Notes under the pieces: model-generated
Seen by the model: the letters and a program-made list of their open reading frames with translations, nothing else
Database searches by the model: none
Told to the model about the DNA's origin: nothing
Made by a program: the position numbers and the translations under genes
Shown: one piece after another, positions 26,944 through 36,283 of the stretch
Position numbering within the stretch: the stretch's first letter is position 1
How the letters are laid out: each line of letters starts with the position of its first letter
Assembly: GCA_902577515.1 (NCBI GenBank)
Contig: CACGZJ010000002.1
Span: 1-64,000, forward strand
Reading direction: 5' to 3'
DNA: 64,000 bases
DNA from: an uncultured Bacteroidota bacterium
GTDB taxonomy: Bacteria; Bacteroidota; Bacteroidia; Flavobacteriales; Flavobacteriaceae

Positions 26944-28650
26944 TTAGATGTTTAACTTTTTTAATTCCTCAACTGCATGATTAACTGCACGTGCAGTTAA
27001 TGCCATATATGTGATTGATGGATTTTGATTACCTGCTGATGTCATACATGAACCATCAGTCACATAGACATTCTTAACCTCATGAATTTGGTTATTGCCA
27101 TTTAATACAGATGTTTTTGGATCTCTTCCCATTCTAGCAGTTCCCATCTCATGTATTCCATTACCAAAAATATATTTACTTTCCCAGCCGTCCACATCTT
27201 CAAACCCTGCTTTTTCAAGCATTTCCTCAGCTTGTTTTTTCATATCTTTTCTCATAGTTATTTCATTTTCCCTGATTTTAGCATCAAAAGTAACGGTAGG
27301 CAATCCCCATTTATCTTTTTTATTATAATCAAGAGTCATTTTATTTTCATGATATGGTAAAATCTCACCAAAACCATTCATACTTGCAGTCCACTCATCT
27401 CTTTTCACTATATTCTCTTTAAATTTTGGACCATATGAAATAAGCTCTTCAGCGCTATCAGCTATACTCATGAAACCTCTGGATGCTCCACCCTGATATT
27501 GATAACCTCTTATGAAATCCTTTCTATCAGTAATACCTCCAATATTCCTAAATCTAGGTATATAAAATCCAGCAGGTTTTCTTCCATATGTAATTTTATT
27601 TTTAAAACCCTTAAAAGTACCAGAAGCCCCAACTTGAAAATGATGATCCATTAGATTATGTCCTAACTCACCTGAATCATTACCCATTCCATTTGGAAAT
27701 CTATCAGACTTTGATTGCATTAAAATTGATGTAGAACCAACAGTTGAAGAGCACAAGAAAATCACTTTTGCAAAATATTCATATGATTGATTATTTACTG
27801 AATCAATTACTCTAACACCTGTAGCTCTTTTTTTATCCTGATCATATATTACCTCATGAACAATAGAGTTTGGCATAAGTGTCATGTTTCCAGTTGCTTC
27901 TGCTGCAGGAAGGGTTGAAGAATTACTACTAAAGTAGGCTCCATAAGGGCAACCTCGGATACATCTATTTCTATATTGACAGGTTACTCTTCCAAGACCA
28001 GGTTTTGTGCCCTCAGTAATATGAGCAGTTCTGGCATTAGATAATATTCTTCCATCGTAAAAGTTTTTAGAAATGCTCTCTCTCATGTGTTTCTCAAGAA
28101 CATTTAATTCAAAAGGCTTTAGAAATTTTCCATCAGGAAATTGGGGTAACCCTTCATACCTCCCCTGAACTCCAATGTATTCCTCAACATAATCATACCA
28201 TGGGGCAATATCTTTATATCTTATTGGCCAATCAACTGCAATGCCATCTTTTGCATTACCCTCAAAATCGAATTCACTTAGTCTATAAGTATGTCTTCCC
28301 CAAGTTATAGACCTACCTCCAACATGATATCCTCGTATCCAATTAAACTTATTTTCTTCATCGTTGTATGGATGGTCAACATCATCTACAAAAAAATGTC
28401 TAGAGGATTCTGTATTTACGTACCCAGTCCTACTTTGTTTAGGTTGCCTTTTTAATGCATCTTGAGTGATTGTATCACCACCTTCAAAATCCCATGGATT
28501 CATATTAGCAGTATGATAATCATCAATATGTGTTATCATTCTTCCTCTGTCAAGTACAAGTGTTTTTAAACCTTTTTCGGTAAGCTCTTTGGCAGCCCAG
28601 CCACCACTTATTCCTGTACCTACAACAATAGCATCAAAGTGAGTCTGCAT
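26944..28650 (-). CDS. GMC-family FAD dehydrogenase with Fe-S-type cysteine cluster
   Basis: A flavoprotein of 568 aa that oxidises an alcohol group of a sugar or glycoside. The FAD-binding motif is VVGTGISGGWAA at about 9-20; the GMC catalytic region contains HEMGTARMG near residue 500 and GNQNPSITYMA near 545. Cys224, Cys230 and Cys234 (C-x5-C-x3-C) match the spacing of the cysteines that hold a 3Fe-4S cluster in bacterial FAD-glucose dehydrogenases. There is no own signal peptide; export would rely on the Tat signal of the small subunit. I start at the ATG at 28650; the TTG five codons upstream is less likely. Substrate unknown; the neighbours suggest glycoside 3-oxidation. Confidence 0.9.
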   Translation of the reverse strand: MQTHFDAIVVGTGISGGWAAKELTEKGLKTLVLDRGRMITHIDDYHTANMNPWDFEGGDTITQDALKRQPKQSRTGYVNTESSRHFFVDDVDHPYNDEENKFNWIRGYHVGGRSITWGRHTYRLSEFDFEGNAKDGIAVDWPIRYKDIAPWYDYVEEYIGVQGRYEGLPQFPDGKFLKPFELNVLEKHMRESISKNFYDGRILSNARTAHITEGTKPGLGRVTCQYRNRCIRGCPYGAYFSSNSSTLPAAEATGNMTLMPNSIVHEVIYDQDKKRATGVRVIDSVNNQSYEYFAKVIFLCSSTVGSTSILMQSKSDRFPNGMGNDSGELGHNLMDHHFQVGASGTFKGFKNKITYGRKPAGFYIPRFRNIGGITDRKDFIRGYQYQGGASRGFMSIADSAEELISYGPKFKENIVKRDEWTASMNGFGEILPYHENKMTLDYNKKDKWGLPTVTFDAKIRENEITMRKDMKKQAEEMLEKAGFEDVDGWESKYIFGNGIHEMGTARMGRDPKTSVLNGNNQIHEVKNVYVTDGSCMTSAGNQNPSITYMALTARAVNHAVEELKKLNI

Positions 28651-28745
28651 TTTCAATAGTTTCAACCAATTTAAATAATATATACTTGAAATCGTAATTA
28701 ATTATTTAAATTTATATTTATACTAATATAAAAAACCGATATAAT

Positions 28746-29696
28746 ATGAAAAGAAAAGAATTCATAAAATTAGCTTCAACTGGTGCTTTTGGCATATCAT
28801 CTTTAGGATATCTATCATGTCAGGTACAAAAAGAATTATTTTTTAAACTTTCTCTTGCTCAATGGTCACTTCATAAAGCGATTCAAAGTGGTAAAATGGA
28901 TCCATATTTATTTGCTCAAAAATCTAGTGAGCTAGGTTTTACAGGTCTTGAATATGTTAATCAATTATATGATGATGTTATGAAAAGTGAAGATAAATCT
29001 TCAGCTATTAAAGAATTTATTTTAAAGAATAATCAACTAGCAGATGATAATGGGGTTGAAAATGTACTTATTATGATTGATGATGAAGGTAATTTAGCAG
29101 ATGAGAATGAGAACATGAGGCTAAAAGCGGTAGATAATCACAAGTTATGGATTGATACCGCTGCAGGAATGAGTTGCTCATCAATGAGATTAAATCTATA
29201 TGGTTCTAAAGATGTTGAAACATGGAAAAATTTATCAATTGATAGTTTATCAAGGCTAGGAGAATATGCGAAAGGAACCGGGATAAATGTAATTGTTGAA
29301 AATCACGGTAGAATCACTTCCAATATTCCAGAGCTTATGAATGTTATATACGGAACAAATATGGACAATGTTGGTACTCTGCCTGATTTTGGTAATTTCT
29401 GCATGGCTGACGAGGGATACGGTTCTGTGTTCAATGGTTCATGTGAAAAAATATATGATTTTTATCAAGGAGTAGAAGAAATGATGCCAAAGGCATTTGC
29501 AGTTAGTGCTAAGTCAAATGACTTTGATGATAATGGAGATGAAAAAACTATTGATTATTTGAGAATGATGAAAATTGTAAAAAGTTTTGGATATACTGGT
29601 TATGTTGGAGTTGAATATGAAGGTGAGAGGTTGTCTGAGGAAGATGGAATTAAAGCTACTAGAGATTTATTAATTAAAATTGGAAAGTCAATATAA
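28746..29696 (+). CDS. Exported sugar isomerase/epimerase (xylose isomerase-like TIM barrel)
   Basis: A 316-residue TIM-barrel protein of the AP endonuclease 2 / hydroxypyruvate isomerase superfamily. The N-terminus is export-like: MKRKEFIKLASTGAF is Tat-like although the pair is R-K, and a lipobox YLSC ends at about residue 25. Metal/active-site residues appear in VIVENHGR, LPDFGNF and VGVEYEGE. This points to a sugar epimerase or isomerase outside the cytoplasm, which fits the exported dehydrogenase encoded divergently. First gene of a plus-strand run that continues to DUF1080. Confidence 0.82.
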   Translation: MKRKEFIKLASTGAFGISSLGYLSCQVQKELFFKLSLAQWSLHKAIQSGKMDPYLFAQKSSELGFTGLEYVNQLYDDVMKSEDKSSAIKEFILKNNQLADDNGVENVLIMIDDEGNLADENENMRLKAVDNHKLWIDTAAGMSCSSMRLNLYGSKDVETWKNLSIDSLSRLGEYAKGTGINVIVENHGRITSNIPELMNVIYGTNMDNVGTLPDFGNFCMADEGYGSVFNGSCEKIYDFYQGVEEMMPKAFAVSAKSNDFDDNGDEKTIDYLRMMKIVKSFGYTGYVGVEYEGERLSEEDGIKATRDLLIKIGKSI

Positions 29697-29697
29697 T

Positions 29698-30906
29698 ATG
29701 AGTAAAACAATAAATATTAAGCTTAGCATAATGATGTTCCTGGAGTTTTTTATTTGGGGATGTTGGTTTGTTACAATGGGAACTTTCCTTTCACAAGCTT
29801 TTAGTGCTTCTGGTGGAGAAATTTCATTAGCATATGAGACACAATCATGGGGTGCAATTATTGCTCCGTTTATCATTGGATTAATTGCTGATAGATATTT
29901 TGATGCAGAAAAAATTTTAGCTGTTATTCACATTGTTGGAGGTGGACTTCTCTTTATGTGCTCAATAGCTTTAGGTTTTGATGCATTCTATCCATACATA
30001 TTAATATATATGATACTTTATATGCCAACTTTAGCTTTAGTTAATTCTATAGCGTTTAGACAAATGAAAGATCCTTCTAAGGAATTTCCAAAAATTAGAG
30101 TATGGGGTACTATAGGATGGATTGTTGCTGGTCTTGTAATTAGTTATGGAGTTGGCTGGGAAGCTATGCAAACACTTGAATATACTTTTTACTTAGCTGC
30201 AGTTGTATCTGCAGCATTAGGTGTTTTTAGTTTTACTTTACCAAAAACTCCTCCAAAAGCAAAAAATGAGAGTCCTAGTCTTAGAGAAATTTTAGGTCTT
30301 GATGCTCTTCAGCTTCTAAGAGATACTAGATATTTAGTGTTTTTTCTATCATCTATACTTATATGTATACCTTTAGCATTTTATTATCAGGATGCTAATT
30401 TATTTTTAAATGAACTTGGGATGGCTAATGCAGCAGGTGTTATGACGTTAGGTCAAATATCAGAAGCATTATTTATTTTATTACTTCCGATTTTTCTTAA
30501 TAAATACGGGATTAAAAAAACACTAATTATTGGAATGCTAGCATGGAGTCTAAGATATGTTCTATTTGCATTTGGAGATACTGGATCAAATATTTGGATG
30601 TTAATTTTCGGCATTGTTCTTCATGGAATATGCTATGATTTTTTCTTTGTCTCTGGTCAGATATATACAGACTATAAAGCAGGTGAGAAATATAAAAGTG
30701 CAGCTCAAGGTTTAATTGCTCTTGCAACTTATGGAATTGGAATGTTAATTGGATTTAGACTTGCAGGTATTATTACAGACCAATATGCTATTGAGTCAGG
30801 TCATGACTGGACTCAAATTTGGACATTCCCAGCAATATTTGCAGCAGTGGTATTAGTAATTTTTATTGTAACATTTAAAAACGAGAAAATAGAAGTTGAA
30901 AAATAA
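29698..30906 (+). CDS. MFS transporter of the nucleoside:H+ symporter type
   Basis: A 12-helix inner-membrane carrier of 402 aa. The N-terminus LSIMMFLEFFIWGCWFVTMGTFL and the loop IGLIADRYFDAEKILA are typical of the NHS group (NupG/XapB relatives), members of which occur beside sugar-oxidation genes in Bacteroidota. A sugar or keto-sugar substrate is inferred from context. The ATG at 29698 directly follows the stop of the isomerase gene; a longer reading from 29680 is less likely. Confidence 0.85.
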   Translation: MSKTINIKLSIMMFLEFFIWGCWFVTMGTFLSQAFSASGGEISLAYETQSWGAIIAPFIIGLIADRYFDAEKILAVIHIVGGGLLFMCSIALGFDAFYPYILIYMILYMPTLALVNSIAFRQMKDPSKEFPKIRVWGTIGWIVAGLVISYGVGWEAMQTLEYTFYLAAVVSAALGVFSFTLPKTPPKAKNESPSLREILGLDALQLLRDTRYLVFFLSSILICIPLAFYYQDANLFLNELGMANAAGVMTLGQISEALFILLLPIFLNKYGIKKTLIIGMLAWSLRYVLFAFGDTGSNIWMLIFGIVLHGICYDFFFVSGQIYTDYKAGEKYKSAAQGLIALATYGIGMLIGFRLAGIITDQYAIESGHDWTQIWTFPAIFAAVVLVIFIVTFKNEKIEVEK

Positions 30907-32032
30907 AATAAGGCTTGGAATTTTAGGTGGTGGTGGTGATTCTCTAATTGGAATAGTTCATAGAATTGCATCATCAATGCATGATAGTTATGAAATAATT
31001 GGCGGTGTTTTTAATCCAGATTTTTCTGAAAATTTAAAATTTGCTGAAGAAATTGGATTAAAAAAAAATAGAATTTATGAAGACTATGAAAAGATGATTA
31101 ATGAAGAGTTAAAGCTTGATGAAAATGAAAGGATTCAAGCTGTTTCAATTCTAACACCTAATTTTCTTCATTATCCAATGGCTAAAAAGCTTTTAGAGAA
31201 TAATTTTAATGTCATTTGTGAAAAGCCTATGACAACAACCTATGGAGAAGCCAAGGATCTAGAAAAAATATACAAATCAAGGAATTTAACATTTGCTGTA
31301 ACATACACATACACTGGTTACCCAATGATAAGGCAAATGAAAGAAATGATTAAGTCTGGAGAAATAGGTGATATACAACGTGTTGATCTTCAATATTATC
31401 AGGGTTGGATTAACCCTATTATTCATGATTCCAAAAAACGTTCTGAAACATGGAGGCTTCAGCCAGATAAATCAGGGATTAGTTGTTGTATTGGAGACAT
31501 TGGAACACATGCATTTGATATGCTAGAATATGTAACAGGGATGGAAGTTGAAGAACTTCTATCTGACTTAAACTACGTTTATGATGATAATATCATGGAT
31601 GTAGATGGCACAATTTTAATAAGATTCTCAGATAAAATTAAAGGTGTTATTAGAGCTAGTCAAATAGCAACTGGTGAGGAGAATAATTTTACCGTTGCAA
31701 TATATGGTAAAAAAGGGGGGTTAAAATGGGAACAACAAAACCCAAATTATTTATATTATTTAAGTGAGTCAAATCCATTAAGAATATTAAAGCCAGGACA
31801 TGATTATAATTCAAATTTTGCTAAAATTTCAACTAAATTACCTCCGGGTCATCCAGAAGGAATGTTTGATTCAATGGCAAATATTTATTATGGAGTCGCA
31901 AGAGAGATAAATGGAACAATAGAATTTGATGGTGAATATCCTTCTTTGAATGATGGTCTTAGAGGTATGATGTTTATTGAGAAAGCTGTTGAATCTCATA
32001 AAAAAGGTAACATTTGGGTTAAATTAAATTGA
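30896..32032 (+). CDS. Gfo/Idh/MocA family oxidoreductase
   Basis: An NAD(P)-dependent sugar oxidoreductase of 378 aa without signal peptide. The Rossmann motif is GILGGGGDSLIG at about 8-19; the catalytic lysine is in the conserved CEKPMTTT; the segment DIGTHAFDMLEYV supplies the conserved His/Asp pair. It starts with TTG inside the last 11 bases of the MFS gene, which implies coupled translation. It probably reduces a keto-sugar or oxidises a hydroxyl group of the imported sugar. Confidence 0.9.
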   Translation: MKNKIRLGILGGGGDSLIGIVHRIASSMHDSYEIIGGVFNPDFSENLKFAEEIGLKKNRIYEDYEKMINEELKLDENERIQAVSILTPNFLHYPMAKKLLENNFNVICEKPMTTTYGEAKDLEKIYKSRNLTFAVTYTYTGYPMIRQMKEMIKSGEIGDIQRVDLQYYQGWINPIIHDSKKRSETWRLQPDKSGISCCIGDIGTHAFDMLEYVTGMEVEELLSDLNYVYDDNIMDVDGTILIRFSDKIKGVIRASQIATGEENNFTVAIYGKKGGLKWEQQNPNYLYYLSESNPLRILKPGHDYNSNFAKISTKLPPGHPEGMFDSMANIYYGVAREINGTIEFDGEYPSLNDGLRGMMFIEKAVESHKKGNIWVKLN

Positions 32033-32039
32033 TATTATA

Positions 32040-33092
32040 ATGAAAACAATAAAAGGTCCAGCAGTTTTCTTAGCTCAGTTTGTAGATAAAAAAGCTCCGT
32101 TTAATTCTCTTGATGGTATGTGTAAATGGGCCTCTGACTTAGGATATAATGGAGTTCAAATACCAACATGGGAGAGTTTTTTAATCGATTTAGATAAAGC
32201 TGCTGAGAGTCAAGATTATTGTGATGAACTTATTGGTAAGGTAAGATCCTATGGATTAGAAATTACAGAATTATCAACTCATCTTCAAGGTCAATTAGTA
32301 GCAGTTCATCCTGCATATGATCTAATGTTTGATAATTTTGCTCCTGATAAACTAAAGAAGAATCCGAAAGAAAGAACTGAGTGGGCAATTGACACTGTGA
32401 AAAAAGCAGCAGTTGCTAGTAGAAGACTTGGCTTGAAAGCACATGCTACTTTTTCAGGTGCATTATTGTGGCATACATGGCATCCATGGCCACAGGCTCC
32501 AAAAGGGTTAGTCGAAATGGGATTTGAAGAGCTTGCTAAAAGATGGCTTCCAATTCTAGATGTTTTTGATGAAAATGGAGTAGATGTATGTTATGAAATT
32601 CATCCAGGAGAAGATCTTCATGATGGAATTACTTTTGAAAGATTTCTTAAAGCAACTAAAAATCATAAGAGAGTAAACATACTATATGACCCAAGCCATT
32701 TTATTCTTCAACAGCTTGATTATATAACATATATTGATCATTATCATGAATTTATTAAATCATTTCACGTTAAAGATGCTGAATTTAATCCAACAGGTAA
32801 AAAAGGAGCATTTGGTGGATATTTAGATTGGGCTAATAGAGCAGGTAGATACAGATCTCTGGGAGATGGGCAGATTGATTTTAAAACCATATTTTCAAAA
32901 CTAACACAATACGGATGCGATGTTTGGGCCGTAATGGAATGGGAATGTTGTGTCAAAAGTCCTGAACAAGGAGCCATAGAAGGTTCAAAATTTATAAATG
33001 ACTTAATTATAAATTGTACCAATAAAAAATTTGATGATTTTGCTGGAGGCGATATTAATGAAGAAGATTTAAAAAATATGTTAGGTTTATAG
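32040..33092 (+). CDS. Sugar phosphate isomerase/epimerase family protein
   Basis: A cytoplasmic TIM-barrel protein of 350 aa. Metal-binding residues are in CYEIHPGEDL, YDPSHF, FHVKDAEF and VMEWECC. It is longer than the usual 280-300 residues because of an inserted loop (WHTWHPWPQAP, about 141-151) and the segment around GGYLDWANRAGRYRS. It lies 7 bp after the Gfo/Idh gene, and the two are commonly paired in Bacteroidota. Substrate unknown; likely an epimerase or isomerase of the same sugar. Confidence 0.88.
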   Translation: MKTIKGPAVFLAQFVDKKAPFNSLDGMCKWASDLGYNGVQIPTWESFLIDLDKAAESQDYCDELIGKVRSYGLEITELSTHLQGQLVAVHPAYDLMFDNFAPDKLKKNPKERTEWAIDTVKKAAVASRRLGLKAHATFSGALLWHTWHPWPQAPKGLVEMGFEELAKRWLPILDVFDENGVDVCYEIHPGEDLHDGITFERFLKATKNHKRVNILYDPSHFILQQLDYITYIDHYHEFIKSFHVKDAEFNPTGKKGAFGGYLDWANRAGRYRSLGDGQIDFKTIFSKLTQYGCDVWAVMEWECCVKSPEQGAIEGSKFINDLIINCTNKKFDDFAGGDINEEDLKNMLGL

Positions 33093-33094
33093 TT

Positions 33095-33814
33095 ATGAAA
33101 AAATTATTCATTACAGTTCTTACATTAATTTCAAGCTTTTGTTTTTCGCAGAATACTGAATGGACATATATATTTGACGGAAAGTCTTTTAATGGGTGGC
33201 ACCAGTATAATAGTGAATCCGTAGGCAGTCAATGGTCAATTAGTAATGGTGAACTTATATTTACAAATAATAGAGAAAGCAAACAGGACATTGTTACTGA
33301 TAATGAATATTCAAATTTTGAACTATCTATTGAGTGGAATATATCTAAGGGTGGCAATAGTGGAATATTCTATGGTGTTCATGAACTTCCAGATTTCGAT
33401 GAGGCATTCAAGACCGGTCCTGAGATACAAGTGTTAGACAATAGAAACTTTTTTACCTCAACTAAACTTCATAAAAGTCCATCTTTGTATGATTTAGTTA
33501 GTACAGAGAATGAAGCCCTTGTTGTAAAAGGTCATGGTGAGTGGAATCATCTAATTTTAACAATTGATCATAAGAATAATTTAGGTACAGTTAAATTAAA
33601 TGGTCAATTTGCTTTTTCATTTCCTCTGTCTGGTCCTGAGTGGGATAGTCTTGTATCAAAATCTAAGTTTAGATATAAAGAATACTATACAAAAAAGGTT
33701 GGGTCTAATGAAGAATTTTTAGCTTTTGGTGCATTTAAATCTGGTAAAATTGGTCTTCAAGATCATGGAAGTGACGTAAGGTTTAGAAATATCAAGATTA
33801 GAAATTTATATTAA
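33095..33814 (+). CDS. Secreted DUF1080 (3-keto-disaccharide hydrolase family) protein
   Basis: Signal peptide at 1-19 (ending CFSQ), then a single DUF1080 concanavalin-like domain, 239 aa. The start TYIFDGKSFNGWHQYN and the central YGVHELPD...GPEIQVLDN and LHKSPSLYDLV are typical. Members of this family have been linked to cleavage of 3-keto-glycosides, so this protein would act after the periplasmic dehydrogenase. It ends the accessory run; gmk follows after 42 bp. Confidence 0.9.
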   Translation: MKKLFITVLTLISSFCFSQNTEWTYIFDGKSFNGWHQYNSESVGSQWSISNGELIFTNNRESKQDIVTDNEYSNFELSIEWNISKGGNSGIFYGVHELPDFDEAFKTGPEIQVLDNRNFFTSTKLHKSPSLYDLVSTENEALVVKGHGEWNHLILTIDHKNNLGTVKLNGQFAFSFPLSGPEWDSLVSKSKFRYKEYYTKKVGSNEEFLAFGAFKSGKIGLQDHGSDVRFRNIKIRNLY

Positions 33815-33856
33815 TATTTATAATTCTAAATTAACTATCCTTATAACCTAGTATAA

Positions 33857-34429
33857 ATGAACAGAAATAAGCTTATTGTTTTTTCAGCTCCATCAGGAGC
33901 AGGGAAAACTACGCTTGTGAAACATATTTTATCTCAATTTAGCAATACAAATTTTTCAATATCTGTTACATCTAGATCGCCTAGAGGAAATGAGAAAGAT
34001 GGAGTTGATTATCACTTTTTATCTAATAGCGAATTCAAAAACAAAATTAAGAACAATGAATTTATTGAATTTGAAGAGGTTTATAAAGGAGTTTATTATG
34101 GAACTCTAAAGTCTGAAGTCGAAAATATATGGAAAAATAATAAAGTAGCACTTTTTGATATTGATGTTGTAGGAGGTTTTAATATAAAGAAAATATATCC
34201 GGAGAATACTCTATCTATTTTTGTTATGCCTCCAAGTATCGATACTTTAAGGAGAAGATTAATTACAAGAGGAGATATTTCAGATGGTGAAATTAATAGA
34301 AGAATTAAAAAAGCTGAATTAGAGCTGGATTTTGCTTCAAAATTTGATAAAATCATAATTAATAATGATCTTGAAGAATCAAAAAGAATAGCATCAAATC
34401 TTGTAAATGAATTTATAGATAATGAGTAA
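33857..34429 (+). CDS. gmk: Guanylate kinase
   Basis: It phosphorylates GMP to GDP. 190 aa, with P-loop SAPSGAGKTTL at 9-19, the GMP-binding SVTSRSPRGNEKDGVDYHF segment and the GEVYKGVYYGT-like region (EEVYKGVYYGT). It overlaps nadD by eight bases. Confidence 0.96.
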   Translation: MNRNKLIVFSAPSGAGKTTLVKHILSQFSNTNFSISVTSRSPRGNEKDGVDYHFLSNSEFKNKIKNNEFIEFEEVYKGVYYGTLKSEVENIWKNNKVALFDIDVVGGFNIKKIYPENTLSIFVMPPSIDTLRRRLITRGDISDGEINRRIKKAELELDFASKFDKIIINNDLEESKRIASNLVNEFIDNE

Positions 34430-34994
34430 TGTAGGTTTGTATCTTGGAACTTTCAACCCAATTCATAATGGTCATGTTACATTAGCCAAGTATTTTTCAG
34501 AACTGCCAGAATTAGATCAAGTCCTTGTAGTAATTAGTCCTCAAAGTCCATTTAAAATTGAGGATACTTTTATTAATGATATAGAAAGGCTCGAACTAGC
34601 TAAAACTGTTTTTAAATACTTCAAAAATGTAAAGGTTTCTGATATTGAATTTAAAATGTCAAGGCCTAATTTCACAATTGACACATTAAAGGAATTTAAG
34701 AAAAGACATGAATACAACAATCTTATCCTTTTAATCGGAGAGGATAACTTAATAGGATTTAATAAGTGGAAAGATTATGAGGAAATTATTGAAATTGCTG
34801 AAGTTTATGTTTACCCAAGAGATACTGAACATAAAATCCCTGATGAAATATTAAAAAATAGTAATATAAGATTAGTTGATGCGCCAAAAATTAAGATTTC
34901 AAGTAGCCATATTAGATACCTATTGAAGAAGAACCAAAAAATAGATCATCTTGTGCCAGAGGAAGTAATCGGTTTTTTAAATTCTAAGAGTTAA
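34422..34994 (+). CDS. nadD: Nicotinate-nucleotide adenylyltransferase
   Basis: It makes nicotinate adenine dinucleotide in NAD synthesis. 190 aa, with the nucleotidyltransferase motif GTFNPIHNGH at 9-18 and the C-terminal ISSSHIRYLL that corresponds to SSTxxR. The gmk-nadD pair is common in Bacteroidota. The last 11 bases overlap the 3' end of the convergent glycosyltransferase gene. Confidence 0.95.
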   Translation: MSNVGLYLGTFNPIHNGHVTLAKYFSELPELDQVLVVISPQSPFKIEDTFINDIERLELAKTVFKYFKNVKVSDIEFKMSRPNFTIDTLKEFKKRHEYNNLILLIGEDNLIGFNKWKDYEEIIEIAEVYVYPRDTEHKIPDEILKNSNIRLVDAPKIKISSSHIRYLLKKNQKIDHLVPEEVIGFLNSKS

Positions 34995-36282
34995 TTTTAT
35001 TAATTATATCAATTAGTTTCTTTGTTAGGCTCTCTCTTGATAATGATTCAATATTATCGATAGGGTACTTTCTGTAATTTCCTGCTTTCCATTCATTATA
35101 TTCAGCATTTATGAATTTTACAACTTTATCTAAAGAAAAAGAATTTGCATTAAATGACTTTTTTGAAAGCTTTAAAACATTTTGAGACTCCATACCAGAA
35201 TTTGAGAAATTAATAATTGGTGATCCACTTGCAATATACTCAATAAGTTTTCCTGAAAGCATATCAGTTTCCTCTGTATTTTCATACATGAAGTTGATAA
35301 GTATATGAGATGATTTTATTAATCTAATTGCTTCTTCATGACTTACATATCCTCTGTAATCTATTTGAATATTTTTAGAAAAAATATTTTTTAAATCCAG
35401 ATCAATTCTGCCAGCTAAAATTAACTTTATACTAAGCTTATTTCTTTTTGGATTTAATAACTCAATTGCATCTTTGAAGACTTTGTAATTATGATTTTTT
35501 GACAGTACACCGGTAAAAACAATATTAAATTGATTTGTTTTATTAATATTAATTTTATCATAAACTGATTTATCAAATCCATTATAAATCTTAAATATTT
35601 TTTCCTTATTAGACACTCTATTAGATAAAAGTCTATGATATTTCTCTCCGACTGTAGTAATAATTGCATCAGAATTTTCTAATACTTCTAATTCAAGTTT
35701 TTTATTCTTTTTTTTCGAAAAATCAAATCTAAATCTATTTTTTAAATAAAATATTTCAGTCCATGGATCTCTTAGATCAACTATCCATTTAAGTTTATAC
35801 TCATTATGAAGCTTAAGTCCTATTAGATGGCTTGAATGTGGAGGACCAGTTGTTATAAGACAATCAATATTTTGCTTACTAATTATACTTTTAGCTTTTT
35901 TATATGCATGCTTATTCCAGCCAACTCTTGAATCAGGAATAAAGAAATTAAGTCTCAAGAAAGATGTAAGCTTATCAAAGATTGATTTATTTGGTATATA
36001 TGATTGAGGTATACTCTTTGTTGTATTTCCAGATTTTATAAATGAGTATAGTTTTAGAAGATCAAAACTTTTTGTTTTATATGTTTCAATATTATCTATT
36101 TCTTTTAGGAGTGAGTAATCCTTTTGATTGTAAGATGCATATTTTTCATCTACTGTAACCACAATAGGATTATGTCCCATTTCTTTTAAGTACTTTGAAA
36201 AATACATCCATCTCTGGACACCTGATCCACCTGACGGTGGCCAATAGTAAGTAATAATTAAAATATTTCGTTTAGAAGCCAA
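34984..36282 (-). CDS. GT4-type glycosyltransferase
   Basis: A 432-residue GT-B glycosyltransferase. N-terminal LIITYYWPPSGGSGVQRW is typical of family 4 enzymes, and the C-terminal domain holds GYVSHEEAIRLIKSSHI and GKLIEYIASGSPII, the sugar-nucleotide binding region. It probably adds a sugar to a surface polysaccharide or lipid; acceptor unknown. The start appears to be a TTG; no in-frame ATG fits the conserved N-terminus. It follows the DUF3078 gene by 1 bp. Confidence 0.85.
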   Translation of the reverse strand: MASKRNILIITYYWPPSGGSGVQRWMYFSKYLKEMGHNPIVVTVDEKYASYNQKDYSLLKEIDNIETYKTKSFDLLKLYSFIKSGNTTKSIPQSYIPNKSIFDKLTSFLRLNFFIPDSRVGWNKHAYKKAKSIISKQNIDCLITTGPPHSSHLIGLKLHNEYKLKWIVDLRDPWTEIFYLKNRFRFDFSKKKNKKLELEVLENSDAIITTVGEKYHRLLSNRVSNKEKIFKIYNGFDKSVYDKININKTNQFNIVFTGVLSKNHNYKVFKDAIELLNPKRNKLSIKLILAGRIDLDLKNIFSKNIQIDYRGYVSHEEAIRLIKSSHILINFMYENTEETDMLSGKLIEYIASGSPIINFSNSGMESQNVLKLSKKSFNANSFSLDKVVKFINAEYNEWKAGNYRKYPIDNIESLSRESLTKKLIDIINKINS

Positions 36283-36283
36283 G

